A stretch of DNA of 64,000 nucleotides from Stenotrophomonas maltophilia (GCF_013464485.1 NZ_RAUX01000034.1:1-64000); one strand, 5' to 3'; shown: positions 32,944 to 42,437, numbered from the stretch's first letter. Notes: a model not told the origin generated them from the sequence alone. A program made the numbers and translations.

Positions 32944-33345
32944 TTACCCCCGAACCTGCAACGCCACATACTCTGCCAGCCCCCGGCAGGCCAGCATCAA
33001 CCCTTCGCGCGTGCCATCGCCGATATCGTCTTTCTCTTCTCCATCCACGCGAACGCGCTCGGCGGCGTGGTACAGCTCCAGCACCGATACCAGACCGGCG
33101 GCGGCGCGGTCCCTGCGCGCGGCGTCCACCGCTTGGCCGGGCGTGCTGGCCGGCCCCTGCCACGGCTGTCCGTCGGCGGCATCGCCAGCCTGGATCTGCC
33201 GCAGGCACACGGGAAGATTGATAGGCGTGGGTGCGTCGTTCGCGGCGGCGAAGGCGGCTTCCAGGGGCTGCGCCAGTTCGAGCGGCAGATGCAGGGCGTC
33301 GTCGCCCAGCGTGGCGGTCAGGTACGGATAGAGGGTCTTGGACAT
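32944..33345 (-). CDS. Hypothetical protein behind a structured leader
   Basis: A 133-residue, acidic, soluble protein (SKTLYPYLTATLGDDALHLP near the start, LELYHAAERVRVDGEEKDDI in the C-terminal half). No family recognised. The ATG at 33345 has a GAGGA site; the frame is open for 73 further codons upstream, but those overlap three hairpins and have no start signal. The long structured leader suggests post-transcriptional control. Confidence 0.55.
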   Translation of the reverse strand: MSKTLYPYLTATLGDDALHLPLELAQPLEAAFAAANDAPTPINLPVCLRQIQAGDAADGQPWQGPASTPGQAVDAARRDRAAAGLVSVLELYHAAERVRVDGEEKDDIGDGTREGLMLACRGLAEYVALQVRG

Positions 33346-33927
33346 GCGGGCATCCTCGGCGGGAACAGAGGTGCCACCCGAGAAGGGTGGCGGACGATGC
33401 GTGGCTTCCAAGACCGGGTCAACGAATCGGCGGGCACGAGGCCCCCACGCACCGCCCGCCGTCGATCGGCTAACGGATTGCCAGCCGACGCCGCTCTTGG
33501 GAGGACGGCGCCGGCTGGCAAGCGTACACATCGTTGACAACACGGGCTTGGAAGTCCCGGCCACCTTTGCAGGGGGCGATTCATCATGCGCACGCGAAAT
33601 ACCCGCCTGCCAGTCGTTTGTTTCGATGGCATCGGGTGATATGAAAGGAAAAATGAATTATCGCGATTGGCTTGTTTCAGCCGCTGCAATGCCGAAAACG
33701 ACATATCGCGCAGCGCAGTCATTCGCTGGAGTTTGACCGGAATCAGCACTGTTTCGAGGCCTTGAAACGCCCGCGAAGTAAAGCTGGCTTAACAGCGCGG
33801 GCAAGGCGCCATAACCACCATACCAAATGCGAACGCCAAAACCCGCCGCGCGGCGCATCATTCTCCTCACGCCCCGCGCCGGGCACCCGGCCGCATACTG
33901 CGGGCACACACCCTTTGGGAACTGCAT
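33346..33927 (-). promoter_or_regulatory. Intergenic region with three leader hairpins
   Basis: Upstream of the gene at 33345, three hairpins lie in 33373-33519: CCACCC/GGGTGG (33374-33390), CGGCGGGC/GCCCGCCG (33428-33461) and a long stem 33480-33493 with 33506-33519 (13 of 14 pairs). Together they could form a structured 5' leader of about 175 bases. From 33560 to 33927 I see no gene; this part must hold the divergent promoters, including that of the DUF3011 gene. Confidence 0.4.
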
Positions 33928-34698
33928 ATGCGCCGCCACGCTCTGCCGCTCACCGCCGCACTGTTGTCCACCGCCTTCGCAGCCCCGGCCATGGCGGCCG
34001 TGCCGTTCTTCAACGCCAGTTGCCCGGGCGGCATCGATGTACACGCCGATGAGGGCGGGCCGGTCTACGTGCAGGGCCGCGAGACGGCGTTGAAGCGCTT
34101 CAACGACCGCTATTTCGAAGCCCGCGACGCCAACAGCGGCATCACCCTGTCAATCAGCAGCAACGATGACGGCACGCCGCAGGTCAGCTACACCGGCCGA
34201 GGCGGTGCCAATGGCATCTGCCAGGTCAGCAGCACAGGCACGCCCGCGTCCGCCGCAGACAGCGCAGGCCCTCGCGACGCTGCCGCCGGGGATGCCGCGC
34301 TGCCGCGCGAGGTCACCTGTGAATCCACCGGCCAGCAGCAGGTGTCATGCGATCTGAACACCCGCGGCAACGTGGAAATCGTGCGTCAGCTCAGCCGCAC
34401 CCGCTGCGAGGAAGGCAGGAATTGGGGCTTGGCGCGGCATTCGGTGTGGGTCAATGGCGGGTGCCGCGCGGTGTTCCGCAATGTGTCCTCGGTGACTACC
34501 CCGGCGCCGGCAGGCGATACCGCATTGGGCGCCTGCAACATGCGCAAGGGCGCGCAGGGTGCGCTGGTGACCCAGATGCCGGTAGGCAGTGACTACCAGG
34601 AACTGATCATCGATTACCCCGATGGCCGCTTCCTGTGCATGATGCGCAACAACGGCCAGGTGCAGAGCGTGACGCCGGTTCGCCGACGCGGCAGTTGA
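33928..34698 (+). CDS. Exported DUF3011-domain protein
   Basis: A 256-residue protein with a signal peptide (HALPLTAALLSTAFAAPAMA). A DUF3011-like domain lies at about residues 130-185 (VTCESTGQQQVSCDLNTRG, later RTRCEEGRNWGL and VWVNGGCRAVF) with paired cysteines suited to disulphides. The N-terminal part and the C-terminal part (ELIIDYPDGRFLCMM) are unassigned. DUF3011 proteins are common in Xanthomonadaceae periplasms; the function is unknown. Confidence 0.75.
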   Translation: MRRHALPLTAALLSTAFAAPAMAAVPFFNASCPGGIDVHADEGGPVYVQGRETALKRFNDRYFEARDANSGITLSISSNDDGTPQVSYTGRGGANGICQVSSTGTPASAADSAGPRDAAAGDAALPREVTCESTGQQQVSCDLNTRGNVEIVRQLSRTRCEEGRNWGLARHSVWVNGGCRAVFRNVSSVTTPAPAGDTALGACNMRKGAQGALVTQMPVGSDYQELIIDYPDGRFLCMMRNNGQVQSVTPVRRRGS

Positions 34699-34722
34699 AT
34701 CCGCGGGTTCGGGGCCACGCTG

Positions 34723-35070
34723 TCAGCCGCCGCTCTTCCGCAGCAGCACCCACGCCAGCATCAGGGCGAACATGCCGACGACGGTCAGGCCGAACCACAG
34801 CGCGGCCACCTTCACGTTGCCGATCAACGCCGCCAGCATGCGGTGCAGTTCGCTTTTCAGGATCGGGTATTCAGCGTGCGCCTTGCGCAGGCGCTGCCAA
34901 CCCAACCCGAGGAACAGCAGAAACGAGAAGGGCGTCAGCAGCAGCGTCGCCTGCATCAGCCAGCCGTTCGGCGATGCATCGATGGAGTTGCTCAACAGAA
35001 CCGCAAAAACGGCGATGGGCAGCGCCGCCATGAAAAAGCGGGGCCAGGCGGTGTTGATGAAGGGCGACAT
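34723..35070 (-). CDS. Small membrane protein, unknown
   Basis: A 115-residue protein with three hydrophobic segments (residues ~10-28, 38-55, 85-108) and a basic loop (WQRLRKAHAEYPILKSEL) between the second and third. The start at 35070 (MSPFINTAW) suits the hydrophobic profile; the frame is open further upstream. No family recognised. It converges with the DUF3011 gene and is divergent from arginase. Confidence 0.5.
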   Translation of the reverse strand: MSPFINTAWPRFFMAALPIAVFAVLLSNSIDASPNGWLMQATLLLTPFSFLLFLGLGWQRLRKAHAEYPILKSELHRMLAALIGNVKVAALWFGLTVVGMFALMLAWVLLRKSGG

Positions 35071-35200
35071 TGCAATCTTCCATGAAGCGGGGGCGGGTCC
35101 GCGCGGCATCATGCCATGCCAATTCACTGCTGCACCGCCGCGAGTGGTGTCACACAGCTCTGGCTAGACTGTGCTTCTTTTTCCCCCGCAGGAGGCACCC

Positions 35201-36121
35201 ATGGCCCATCCCATCTCCGTATCCCTGATTGGCGTTCCCACCGATGTGGGTGCGGGCCATCGCGGTGCCCGGCTGGGACCGGAAGCGCTGCGCGTGGCGG
35301 GGCTGCCGGAGGCGCTGGAAGCGCGAGGCGTGGACGTGCGCGACCTCGGCAACCTGGATGGCCCGCGCAACCCGTGGACCGCGCCGGTGGAAGGCTACCG
35401 CCACCTGGACGAAGTGGTGGCGTGGAACCATGCGCTGATGGAAGCCAGCTACGCCGAACTGCAGGCTGGACGCATGCCGATCATGCTCGGCGGCGACCAC
35501 TGCCTGGGCATTGGTTCGATCACTGCGGTGGCGCGCTGGTGCCGCGAGCAGGGCAAGACCCTGCGCGTGCTGTGGCTGGATGCGCATTCGGACTTCAACA
35601 CCAGCGACGTGACCCCGTCGGGCAACATCCACGGCATGCCGGTGGCCTGCCTGTGCGGCCTGGGCCCGGATGCGCTGACCCAGCTCGGTGGTAGCGCACC
35701 GGCGATCACCCCGGCGCAGATGCACCAGATCGGCATCCGCTCGGTGGACCCGGAAGAGAAGCGCCTGATCAAGACCCACAAGGTGGATGTCTATGACATG
35801 CGCTACATCGACGAGAACGGCATGAAGCGCGCGGTGGAAGCGGCGCTGGCCGGCATCGACGAGAACACCCATCTGCATGTCAGCTTCGATGTGGACTTCC
35901 TCGACCCGAGCATCGCGCCGGGCGTGGGCACCACGGTGCCGGGCGGCGTGAACTACCGTGAGGCGCAGCTGGTGATGGAGATGATCGCCGACACCGGGCG
36001 CATGGGCTCGCTGGATATCGTTGAGCTCAACCCCTTGCTGGACAAGCAGAACGCCACCGCCGAGCTGGCCGTGGACCTGGTCGAAAGTCTGTTTGGCAAG
36101 TCCACCCTGATGCGCGACTGA
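35201..36121 (+). CDS. rocF: Arginase
   Basis: A 306-residue manganese enzyme that splits arginine into ornithine and urea. It has all three ureohydrolase metal motifs: GGDHCLGIGS, DAHSDFNT and SFDVDFLDPSIAPG. The N-terminus (ISVSLIGVPTDVGAGHRGARLGP) and the length fit arginase rather than agmatinase. A GGAGG site lies before the ATG at 35201. It stands alone, with no arginine transporter or ornithine gene next to it. Confidence 0.93.
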   Translation: MAHPISVSLIGVPTDVGAGHRGARLGPEALRVAGLPEALEARGVDVRDLGNLDGPRNPWTAPVEGYRHLDEVVAWNHALMEASYAELQAGRMPIMLGGDHCLGIGSITAVARWCREQGKTLRVLWLDAHSDFNTSDVTPSGNIHGMPVACLCGLGPDALTQLGGSAPAITPAQMHQIGIRSVDPEEKRLIKTHKVDVYDMRYIDENGMKRAVEAALAGIDENTHLHVSFDVDFLDPSIAPGVGTTVPGGVNYREAQLVMEMIADTGRMGSLDIVELNPLLDKQNATAELAVDLVESLFGKSTLMRD

Positions 36122-36281
36122 GCTCTGCGCCTGAACGGAACGCTGTTTCGTTCACACCCGCTCCACGCCCCTGCCGCCAGATTGCACTTCACGCGGCGGC
36201 AGTGGCATTGGCTTCTTCCGCCGAGCGACCGAACCCCATCCGCGAATGAAGCGGTATAGCGGCGAACCCAAGGAGAAGCCC

Positions 36282-36419
36282 ATGAAGCGCGTAGTTGCCC
36301 TGATGCTGTTGTCGATGTTCTCGGTGGCCCTGCTGGCCGGTTGCAACACCGTTGCCGGTGCCGGCAAGGACGTGCAGAAGGCTGGCGAAAAGGTTGAGGA
36401 TGCCGCCAAGGGCCGTTGA
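36282..36419 (+). CDS. Entericidin-type lipoprotein (EcnA/EcnB family)
   Basis: A 45-residue small lipoprotein. The signal sequence ends in the lipobox LLAGC (Cys21), followed by NTVAGAGKDVQKAGEKVEDA, the standard entericidin pattern. In E. coli entericidins form a membrane antidote/toxin pair under stress control. Here only one gene is present. A strong AGGAG site precedes the ATG, and a terminator follows 24 bases after the stop. Confidence 0.9.
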   Translation: MKRVVALMLLSMFSVALLAGCNTVAGAGKDVQKAGEKVEDAAKGR

Positions 36420-36442
36420 GCCTGAAGTGGAACGGAAAGAAG

Positions 36443-36468
36443 AAGGCCGGGGACTTCCCCGGCCTTTT
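36443..36468 (+). terminator. Terminator after the entericidin gene
   Basis: A 10-bp stem AAGGCCGGGG with CCCCGGCCTT, loop ACTT, ends in four T. Confidence 0.8.
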
Positions 36469-36622
36469 CTGTTGCGCGTTTTCTGCAGCGCACGTGTCGA
36501 AGCGTAGTGAACCATTCAAGCAGGTGAGCATCCATTTCATTGCCGGTTGACCGGCCCTCAACGGCCGCTGCGCGAAGCTGGAGCCACGGTAAGAACGCCG
36601 TTGCAGCCAAGGATTCCCAGCA

Positions 36623-36844
36623 ATGAACAAAGACATCATTTCCGGCAAGTGGTCGCAGCTGAAGGGCAAGGCCCAGGCGAAGTGGGGCGATCTGACCAAC
36701 GACGATTTCGATGTGGCCGAGGGCAATGCCGAGTATCTGGCCGGTCGCCTGCAGGAACGCTATGGCTGGGCCAAGGACCGCGCCGAGAAGGAAGTGCGTG
36801 AGTTCCAGGATGCGGTGAGCAAAGACTACCCGGACTACAGGTAA
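36623..36844 (+). CDS. CsbD family stress protein
   Basis: A 73-residue hydrophilic protein with the CsbD pattern: [20 protein letters not shown], then [22 protein letters not shown]. CsbD-like proteins are small, charged, stress-induced proteins of unknown mechanism, often under general stress control. Its neighbour is an entericidin gene, another stress-type lipoprotein, but the terminator between them makes it a separate unit. Confidence 0.9.
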   Translation: MNKDIISGKWSQLKGKAQAKWGDLTNDDFDVAEGNAEYLAGRLQERYGWAKDRAEKEVREFQDAVSKDYPDYR

Positions 36845-36910
36845 GCACCACGGTTTCCCCCACAGCACGACGCCCGCACCGCGAGGTTGCGGGCGTTGTG
36901 CTGTCTGCAG

Positions 36911-37711
36911 TCAGCGCGCCGGCGGGTCCGGCACGTAGCGGTTGGGGAAGGCCTGCGGTTCGCGCGGCAGGCGCGAGGGCGAATCCACCAGAATGCCGCG
37001 CGCACGCAGATTGCGGGCGCTGTCGTAGCGCAGCTGCAGCACCTGGGCCGGACTGCGGCTGGCGCGCTCGAAGTCGGTATCACGCACCGACGACTGTTCG
37101 CGTGCGCCATGACCGGTGCCCAGCGCCGGGGCCTGCGACTTGCTGGCGTAGCCTTCGATGCGGCTGGCGCTGGCGTCGGCGGCGGCTTCGGCCTGCGCGG
37201 CCGGTGCCGGCAGCGGCCGACTCCGGCGCAGGATCGGGTCCGGGCGCCAGCGACGCGCTTCCTCGAACACCGCAACGCCGACAACACCGATGTTGTCCGG
37301 GCGGCCGGTGCGGCTGGCATAGCTGCCGCTGGGGCTGCTGAACACGAACTGCGCCACCTCGTCCTGGCTCTTGCGCCAGCCGGTGATGTCGGCGCGTTGG
37401 CCAGGGTTGAGCACGTAGCCGGTCTGCGAGGGATCAGCGTCCTCGCCGGAGATGGCGTTGACGCCGTCCACCGACAGCACCACCAGCACCCGACGCGGGC
37501 TGTCGTTGTACAGGCGCACGGCGTAGCGGTGGCCGCGCTCGCCGGCCACCCAGCGCTGGCCTTCGGCGGGGTAGCTGCGCAGTTCGGTGCCGCGGTCGCG
37601 GTCGACCAGGGAGATGCGCACCGGGCCGCCCTCGTAGACCGGCGGCGGCATGGGAGCCGGGCGGAAGCCGGCCAAGGGCAGGATCAGCAGCAGGGGCAGC
37701 AGGCGTTTCAT
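36911..37711 (-). CDS. Exported protein, unknown (beta-sandwich-like)
   Basis: A 266-residue protein with a signal peptide (KRLLPLLLILPLAGF). Residues 30-155 contain alternating beta strands (VRISLVDRDRGTELRSYPAEG, then HRYAVRLYNDSPRRVLVVLSVDGVN), reminiscent of a periplasmic beta sandwich. The C-terminal ~100 residues are Ala/Arg-rich and probably disordered. No catalytic motif is visible. The start at 37711 (MKRLLPLL) is chosen for the signal peptide. It is divergent from trpS. Confidence 0.6.
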   Translation of the reverse strand: MKRLLPLLLILPLAGFRPAPMPPPVYEGGPVRISLVDRDRGTELRSYPAEGQRWVAGERGHRYAVRLYNDSPRRVLVVLSVDGVNAISGEDADPSQTGYVLNPGQRADITGWRKSQDEVAQFVFSSPSGSYASRTGRPDNIGVVGVAVFEEARRWRPDPILRRSRPLPAPAAQAEAAADASASRIEGYASKSQAPALGTGHGAREQSSVRDTDFERASRSPAQVLQLRYDSARNLRARGILVDSPSRLPREPQAFPNRYVPDPPAR

Positions 37712-37819
37712 CGGGCGTCTCCAGCGGGGTTGCGTGAATGAACGCGCCGCGGGCCCTGACGGGGTTGGTGGAGTGCAAGGTAAACTGGCCCCGTTCATCG
37801 AAGGTTACCCCACGCAGTC

Positions 37820-39112
37820 ATGACGACCCGAGTCCTTACCGGCATCACCCCCTCCGGCACGCCCCACCTGGGCAACTACGTTGGCGCCATCCGTCCGGCC
37901 ATCGCGGCCAGCCGCGCGCCGGGGATCGAGAGCTTCTTCTTCCTGGCCGACCTGCACAGCCTGATCAAATCGCAGGACCCGCAGCGCACCCAGCGCGCGA
38001 CCCTGGAGATCGCGGCCAGCTGGCTGGCCTGCGGCCTGGACCCGGAACACGTGTGGTTCTACCGCCAGAGCGACATCCGCGAGACCACCGAGCTGATGTG
38101 GTTCCTGACTGCCATCGCCAGCAAGGGCATCCTCAACCGCGCGCACGCCTACAAGGCGGCGGTGGACAAGAACCGCGAGGAAGGCGTGGACGAGGATGCA
38201 GGCGTCAGCGCCGGCCTGTTCATGTACCCGGTGCTGATGGCCGCCGACATCCTGATCTTCAAGGCCAACCAGGTACCGGTCGGCCGCGACCAGATCCAGC
38301 ACATCGAGATGGCGCGCGACTTCGCCCAGCGCTTCAACCACGTGTACGGCAAGGAGTATTTCCCGCTGCCGGACGTGGTGATCGATGAGCAAGTGGCGAC
38401 GCTGGCGGGCCTGGATGGCCGCAAGATGAGCAAGAGCTACCACAACACCATTCCGCTGTTCGTGCCGCGCGAGGAGCTGAAGAAGCTGGTCTTCTCGATC
38501 CTGACCGACTCGCGTGTGCCGGGCGAGCCGAAGGACACCGAGGGCTCTGCGCTGTTCCAGATGTACCAGGCCTTCGCCACTCCGGAACAGACCGCGGAAT
38601 TCGCCAAGGCCTTCGCCGCCGGTATCAGCTGGGGCGATGCCAAGCAGCAGTTGTTCGAGCGCATCGACAGCGAGCTGTCGCCGCTGCGCGAGCGCTACAA
38701 CGCGCTGATGGCCGAGCCGGAAAAGATCGAAGCGCTGCTCAAGCGCCGTGGCCAGCAGCTGCGCGAGCAGCTGGCGGCCCCGTTGCTGGATGAACTGCGC
38801 CATGCCGTGGGCCTGCGCGACCTGTCCACTGCCGGCGACATCGCCAGCGAGGACGCCGGCGTGGCCCGCGTGGCACCGCCGCTGTTCAAGCAGTACCGCG
38901 AGAAGGACGGCCGTTTCTACTTCAAGCTGAACGCCGGCGACGGCACGCTGTTGATCCAGAGCGAAGGCTTCGATTCGCCGCGCGATGCCGGCCAGCTGAT
39001 CGCGGTGATCAAGCAGGCCGAGCAGGGCGACCAGCTGCAGAGTGAACTGTTCAAGCTGGAAGCCGAGGTGGACGCGGTGCTGGCGGCCCTGGCTGCGCTG
39101 CGCGCCGAGTGA
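37820..39112 (+). CDS. trpS: Tryptophanyl-tRNA synthetase
   Basis: A 430-residue class I synthetase that charges tRNA-Trp. The HIGH-type motif is TPHLGNY near residues 13-19, and the KMSKS motif is GRKMSKSYHN near residue 205. It is longer than the ~335-residue E. coli enzyme because of a C-terminal extension of about 90 residues after the catalytic and anticodon-binding parts (from about DVARVAPPLFKQYREKDGRF), which is usual in Xanthomonadaceae. No attenuator is evident. Confidence 0.95.
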   Translation: MTTRVLTGITPSGTPHLGNYVGAIRPAIAASRAPGIESFFFLADLHSLIKSQDPQRTQRATLEIAASWLACGLDPEHVWFYRQSDIRETTELMWFLTAIASKGILNRAHAYKAAVDKNREEGVDEDAGVSAGLFMYPVLMAADILIFKANQVPVGRDQIQHIEMARDFAQRFNHVYGKEYFPLPDVVIDEQVATLAGLDGRKMSKSYHNTIPLFVPREELKKLVFSILTDSRVPGEPKDTEGSALFQMYQAFATPEQTAEFAKAFAAGISWGDAKQQLFERIDSELSPLRERYNALMAEPEKIEALLKRRGQQLREQLAAPLLDELRHAVGLRDLSTAGDIASEDAGVARVAPPLFKQYREKDGRFYFKLNAGDGTLLIQSEGFDSPRDAGQLIAVIKQAEQGDQLQSELFKLEAEVDAVLAALAALRAE

Positions 39113-39117
39113 TGGAT

Positions 39118-39182
39118 GTAGAGCCGAGCCCACGCTCGGCTTTGCTTTTGTAGAGTCGAGCCGAGCATGGGCTCGGCTCTAC
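39118..39182. repeat. SMAG repeat pair downstream of trpS
   Basis: Two GTAG-headed palindromes: GTAGAGCCGAGCCC...GCTCGGC (39118-39142) and GTAGAGTCGAGCC...GGCTCTAC (39150-39182), the second closing with CTAC. They start five bases after the trpS stop codon. Confidence 0.85.
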
Positions 39183-39246
39183 AGGGGAGCACAGCAGCCA
39201 TGGCATGATGTCCGCGCGCCCCCGGCGCGATGACATGGAGTCTGCG

Positions 39247-39543
39247 ATGGCCTGGTTGTCGCTGCTGCTGTTCCTGCCCTGGTTCCTGCTGTTGGGCAGC
39301 CTGTACTGGCTGTTCCCGCGCCAGCCGCGTACTGCGCGGCGGCGACTGTTCGATGGCGCCACCCTGCTGCTGGCCTTCGCCCTGAGCATCGTATCGATGC
39401 TGTGGGGGTATCGCCTGGGCATGGCACAGCCCGGCGCCGGCCCTATCTGGCCGCAGGTGCTGGCGGTGCTGTACGCCTACGGCGCATTCCTGGCGGTGCT
39501 GGTGCTGGCGGTGCTGCTGCGGCCGCGATGGCTGGACCGGTAG
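39247..39543 (+). CDS. Small inner-membrane protein, unknown
   Basis: A 98-residue protein with three hydrophobic segments (residues ~3-22, 38-58, 70-92) and a basic loop (RQPRTARRRLFDG). The start at 39247 (MAWLSLLLF) has a TGGAG site; upstream ATGs at 39235 and 39205 do not. No named family. It is bracketed by SMAG repeats on both sides. Confidence 0.55.
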   Translation: MAWLSLLLFLPWFLLLGSLYWLFPRQPRTARRRLFDGATLLLAFALSIVSMLWGYRLGMAQPGAGPIWPQVLAVLYAYGAFLAVLVLAVLLRPRWLDR

Positions 39544-39553
39544 CCCCGCCTTT

Positions 39554-39654
39554 GTAGAGTCGAGCCATGCTCGACTTCGCGTGCCTCTGTAGAGCCGAGC
39601 CTATGCTCGGCTGATGCCTGACAGAATGGCAGCCGAGCGTGGGCTCGGCTCTAC
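39554..39654. repeat. Cluster of three SMAG repeats
   Basis: Copies at 39554-39576 (GTAGAGTCGAGCCATGCTCGAC), 39589-39612 and an inverted copy at 39631-39654 ending CTCTAC. They fill the gap before the MBL-fold gene. Confidence 0.85.
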
Positions 39655-39747
39655 AGAAGAGCGCCCTCCGACCAAAGCCGCATCGAACCGGGGCCGCCCG
39701 CGCGCCTACCATGGGCGTCTGTTCCCGATCCTGCCAGGTGCGTGCCG

Positions 39748-40680
39748 ATGACCGCCGACCCCAGCATCCATACCATCGATACCGGCTTCCAGCGCCCGGA
39801 CTTCGACGCGGCCTACCTGATTGTTGAAAACGGCCGCGCCGCCTTCGTCGACTGCGGCACCGGCCTGTCCGTGCCGGCGATGCTGCAGGCGCTGGTGGAC
39901 GCTGGCCTGGGCGTGGAAGCGGTGGATTGGCTGCTGCTGACCCACGTGCACCTGGACCATGCTGGCGGCGCCGGTCTGCTGATGCAGCAGCTGCCGAACG
40001 CGAAGGCGGTGCTGCACCCGCGCGGTGCACCGCACATGATCGACCCGACCCGGCTGATTGCAGGTGCCACCGCGGTGTACGGCGCCGAAGAGATCGCGCG
40101 CAGCTATGGTCGTATCGAAGCCATCCCCGAACACCGTGTGGTGGTGGCCGAAGACGGGCACCGCATCGACCTGGCTGGTCGTGAGCTGGTGCTGCTGCAC
40201 ACCCCGGGCCACGCGCTGCACCACTACTGCGTGTGGGACGGGCGCAGCCGCAGCTGGTTCACCGGCGATACCTTCGGCATCTCCTACCGCGAGCTGGACA
40301 GCGCGCAGGGCGCTTTCATCTTCCCTACCTCGTCCCCGGTGCAGTTCGACCCCGAGGCGATGAAGGCGTCGATCCAGCGCATGCTGGGCTACAGCCCGCA
40401 GGCGATGTACCTGACCCACTACGGTCGTGTGGAACAGGTGGAGAAACTGGCCGACGACCTGTTCGAGCAGATCGATGCGATGGCCGCCATCGGCCGCCAG
40501 TGCGATGGCCGGCCGGACCGCCACCGCTGCCTGCTGGCCGCGTTGCAGGCGCTGTATCTGGAACGTGCACAGCTGCATGGCTGTGCGCTGGACGATGCGG
40601 CGGTGACCGCCGTTCTGGCGATGGACATCGAGCTCAACGCACAGGGCCTGGCCTGCTGGCTGGACCGCATCAGCAGGTAG
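39748..40680 (+). CDS. MBL-fold metallo-hydrolase
   Basis: A 310-residue soluble protein of the metallo-beta-lactamase fold. The metal motif is HVHLDH (His66, His68, Asp70, His71), with later ligands in HTPGHALHH and a distal YLTHYGRVE. The overall type is the glyoxalase II/general hydrolase group, not a true beta-lactamase; the substrate is unknown. The C-terminal ~80 residues are helical. ATG 39748 is preferred over GTG 39742. Confidence 0.8.
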   Translation: MTADPSIHTIDTGFQRPDFDAAYLIVENGRAAFVDCGTGLSVPAMLQALVDAGLGVEAVDWLLLTHVHLDHAGGAGLLMQQLPNAKAVLHPRGAPHMIDPTRLIAGATAVYGAEEIARSYGRIEAIPEHRVVVAEDGHRIDLAGRELVLLHTPGHALHHYCVWDGRSRSWFTGDTFGISYRELDSAQGAFIFPTSSPVQFDPEAMKASIQRMLGYSPQAMYLTHYGRVEQVEKLADDLFEQIDAMAAIGRQCDGRPDRHRCLLAALQALYLERAQLHGCALDDAAVTAVLAMDIELNAQGLACWLDRISR

Positions 40681-40700
40681 ATCCACGCATGCGTGGATGA
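40678..40700. repeat. SMAG-type palindrome
   Basis: GTAG overlaps the TAG stop of the MBL-fold gene and is followed by the perfect palindrome ATCCACGCATGCGTGGAT. Confidence 0.75.
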
Positions 40701-40775
40701 CGCAGGCCCAAGCCGCACCGCAATGTCGCGACCACGTTACACTCTGGTGACTTCCAAGCCTGCCGTGGTATTGCC

Positions 40776-42437
40776 GTGAATCCGATGCGCGTGTTGCTGC
40801 TGTCGTCCTGCCTGTTCGTCGGTGGCCTGGCCCATGCGGCCAACGACCTGCCGGGTGGCGGCATCGATCCGCAGGCACTGTCGCGGCATGTGCGTGTGCT
40901 GGCGTCGGATGAATTCGAGGGCCGCGCGCCGGCCACCGAAGGTGAAGAGCGCACGGTGAAGTACCTGATCGAGCAGTTCCGCAGCTATGGCCTGCAGCCG
41001 GGTGGCGTGGACGGCAGCTGGGTGCAGCCGGTGCCGCTGGTGCGTGCGCAGCTGGAAGGCGCGGCCACGGCCAGCCTGTCGCTGAAGCAGGGCAAGCGCG
41101 CGCTGGCCAACGGTGTAGACGTGACCCTGCAGAGCCTGCAGCCGCGCAAGCGCGTGCAGATCAAGGATGCGCCGCTGGTGTTCGTCGGCTATGGCATCGA
41201 CGCACCGGAACGCCAGTGGAATGACTACAAGGACGTGGACCTGCACGGCAAGATCGCCGTGGTGCTGATCAACGACGCTGATTTCGAAGCCGATGCGCCG
41301 GGCGCGTTCGACGGCAAGGCGGTGACCTACTACGGGCGCTGGACCTACAAGTTCGAGGAAGCCGCACGCCGTGGCGCCGAGGGCGTGCTGATCGTGCACG
41401 AAACCGCACCGGCCGCCTATGGCTGGGCCACGGTGAAGAGCTCGGGCACCTCGCCACTGTTCGACATCGAGCGCGGCCAGGCTGAAGCGATGGCGCAGCA
41501 CACGCCGCTGCGCGGCTGGATGCAGCGCGAGCTGGCCGAAGCGATCTTCGCCGACGCCGGCCTCGACTTCGATGCCGAGAAGCGCAAGGCCATGCGTGCC
41601 GACTTCCGCCCGGTGGACCTGGACAACGCGAAGCTGAGCGTGGATTTCGCGCTCAAGCGCGAGCAGGTGGTGACCCGCAACGTGGTGGCCAAGCTGCCCG
41701 GTGGTGAACATGCTGACGAGGCCGTGATCTTCTCCGCGCACTGGGATGCGTTCGGCATCGGCCAGCCGGATGCCAAGGGTGACCGCATCCGCCGTGGTGC
41801 GATCGACAACGCCACCGGCGTGGCCACGGTGCTGGAGCTGGGCCGCGTGTTCGCCGCCGGCCCGCAGCCGCAGCGCACGCTGTACTTCGTGGCCCTCACC
41901 GCTGAAGAGAAGGGCCTGCTGGGTGCCAGCTACTACGCCGCGCACCCGCTGGCGCCGCTGGACAAGACCGCCGCGGTGCTGAACATCGAAATGTTCAGCC
42001 CCGATGGCGCGACCCGCGACATCGCATCGTGGGGCAAGGGCCGGGTCTCGCTGGAAGGGGATCTGGAACGCGTGGCCAAGGCTCGTGGCCGCAGCTACAG
42101 CCCGGACCCGAACCTGGAAGCCGGCTTCTTCTATCGCGCCGACCACTTCGCCTTCGCCCGCCTGGGCGTGCCGGCGATCACCATCGGCCCGGGCCTGGAC
42201 AAGCTGGAAGGCGGCGTTGAAGCCGGCCGTGCGCTGCGCGAGAAGTACTTCGCCGACTGCTACCACCAGGCCTGCGATGCCTGGACCCCAAGCTGGGACC
42301 CGGCCGGCCATGCCGCCGACACCCTGCTGGTCTACGACCTGGGCGCCGAGCTGGCCAACAGCCGACGCTGGCCGACGTGGGAAAAGGAATCGGAGTTCCG
42401 CGGTGCGCGTGACAAGAGCGAATCCGCCCGTCGCTGA
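40776..42437 (+). CDS. Exported M28 family metallopeptidase with PA-like insert
   Basis: A 553-residue protein with a signal peptide (RVLLLSSCLFVGGLAHA). A protease-associated-like region lies at about residues 120-230 (PLVFVGYGIDAPERQWND). The M28 catalytic domain follows with zinc motifs SAHWDAFGIG, RRGAIDNATGVATVLE, LTAEEKGLLGASYY, NIEMFSPDG and a final FYRADHFAF. It is probably a periplasmic or secreted aminopeptidase. The start is GTG 40776 or ATG 40785. Confidence 0.88.
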   Translation: MNPMRVLLLSSCLFVGGLAHAANDLPGGGIDPQALSRHVRVLASDEFEGRAPATEGEERTVKYLIEQFRSYGLQPGGVDGSWVQPVPLVRAQLEGAATASLSLKQGKRALANGVDVTLQSLQPRKRVQIKDAPLVFVGYGIDAPERQWNDYKDVDLHGKIAVVLINDADFEADAPGAFDGKAVTYYGRWTYKFEEAARRGAEGVLIVHETAPAAYGWATVKSSGTSPLFDIERGQAEAMAQHTPLRGWMQRELAEAIFADAGLDFDAEKRKAMRADFRPVDLDNAKLSVDFALKREQVVTRNVVAKLPGGEHADEAVIFSAHWDAFGIGQPDAKGDRIRRGAIDNATGVATVLELGRVFAAGPQPQRTLYFVALTAEEKGLLGASYYAAHPLAPLDKTAAVLNIEMFSPDGATRDIASWGKGRVSLEGDLERVAKARGRSYSPDPNLEAGFFYRADHFAFARLGVPAITIGPGLDKLEGGVEAGRALREKYFADCYHQACDAWTPSWDPAGHAADTLLVYDLGAELANSRRWPTWEKESEFRGARDKSESARR

